Shown piece by piece: positions 15,231-15,362 of a DNA stretch of 15,362 bases. Position 1 is the first letter of the stretch. Every line of letters starts with the position of its first letter. The notes below the pieces were generated by a model. It saw only the letters and a program-made list of their open reading frames with translations. It was not told the DNA's origin and searched no databases. A program made the translations under genes and the position numbers. This DNA comes from Trichomonas tenax (Eukaryota; Parabasalia; Trichomonadida; Trichomonadidae), in contig JALKBU010001180.1 of NCBI GenBank assembly GCA_023091735.1, forward strand, positions 1 through 15,362, in the 5' to 3' direction.

Positions 15231-15362
15231 ACATCGGCGTCACTGAATTTTCTACGTCTACTCAAAAATCTCGATTTTTCTCCACCAGTATGAATATCGA
15301 AGGTCTAATTTTGGTGGCAAATGAAAAATTTTCCCATCTAAAATGCTGTGGATATATAAAGC
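15231..15362. other. Window end, nothing supportable
   Basis: The remaining 130 bp show no open frame, repeat or promoter that I can support. Confidence 0.5.

Overview
The window looks like nuclear DNA of a parabasalid protist, most likely Trichomonas vaginalis or a close relative. It is AT-rich. Gene-sized frames have no visible introns. Four of the plus-strand coding starts lie 10-12 nt downstream of a TCA(C/T)(A/T) Initiator, the known parabasalid core promoter. The content also fits: an ankyrin gene of the large trichomonad type, protein kinases, a sugar porter, and many decayed genes and small repeat elements. The species call is inference; no rRNA or other marker is present.

Layout. 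(1) 1-2624: a small single-pass membrane protein with a Pro/Gln-rich tail, then a sugar-porter-type MFS transporter, both + strand with Initiators. (2) 2625-6100: a decayed accessory zone. It holds a 303-bp inverted-repeat element flanked by TTAA, the C-terminal piece of a protein kinase (- strand), an ankyrin-repeat gene broken by three frameshifts and a stop, and a frameshifted remnant (- strand). (3) 6103-6492: a 390-bp element with long terminal inverted repeats. (4) 6493-8740: a 94-codon intact frame with an Initiator, a frameshifted remnant (- strand), and a + strand remnant split by a 125-bp palindrome. (5) 8754-12574: two apparently functional convergent genes, a CAMK/SNF1-like kinase and a large ASH/PapD-like Ig-fold repeat protein of basal-body or ciliary type. 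(6) 12575-15362: almost gene-free and repeat-rich, with a 20-bp tandem repeat, a solo TTAA-type end, and a 1.1-kb relative of the 6103-6492 element. That relative carries an array of alternating hairpins, and a degenerate 17-18-bp repeat follows it.

The intact genes do not form an operon or obvious pathway; each seems to have its own promoter. The most unusual structure is the ~245-bp-period array of seven hairpins (14055-14872) inside terminal inverted repeats that also bound a short element lacking the array.
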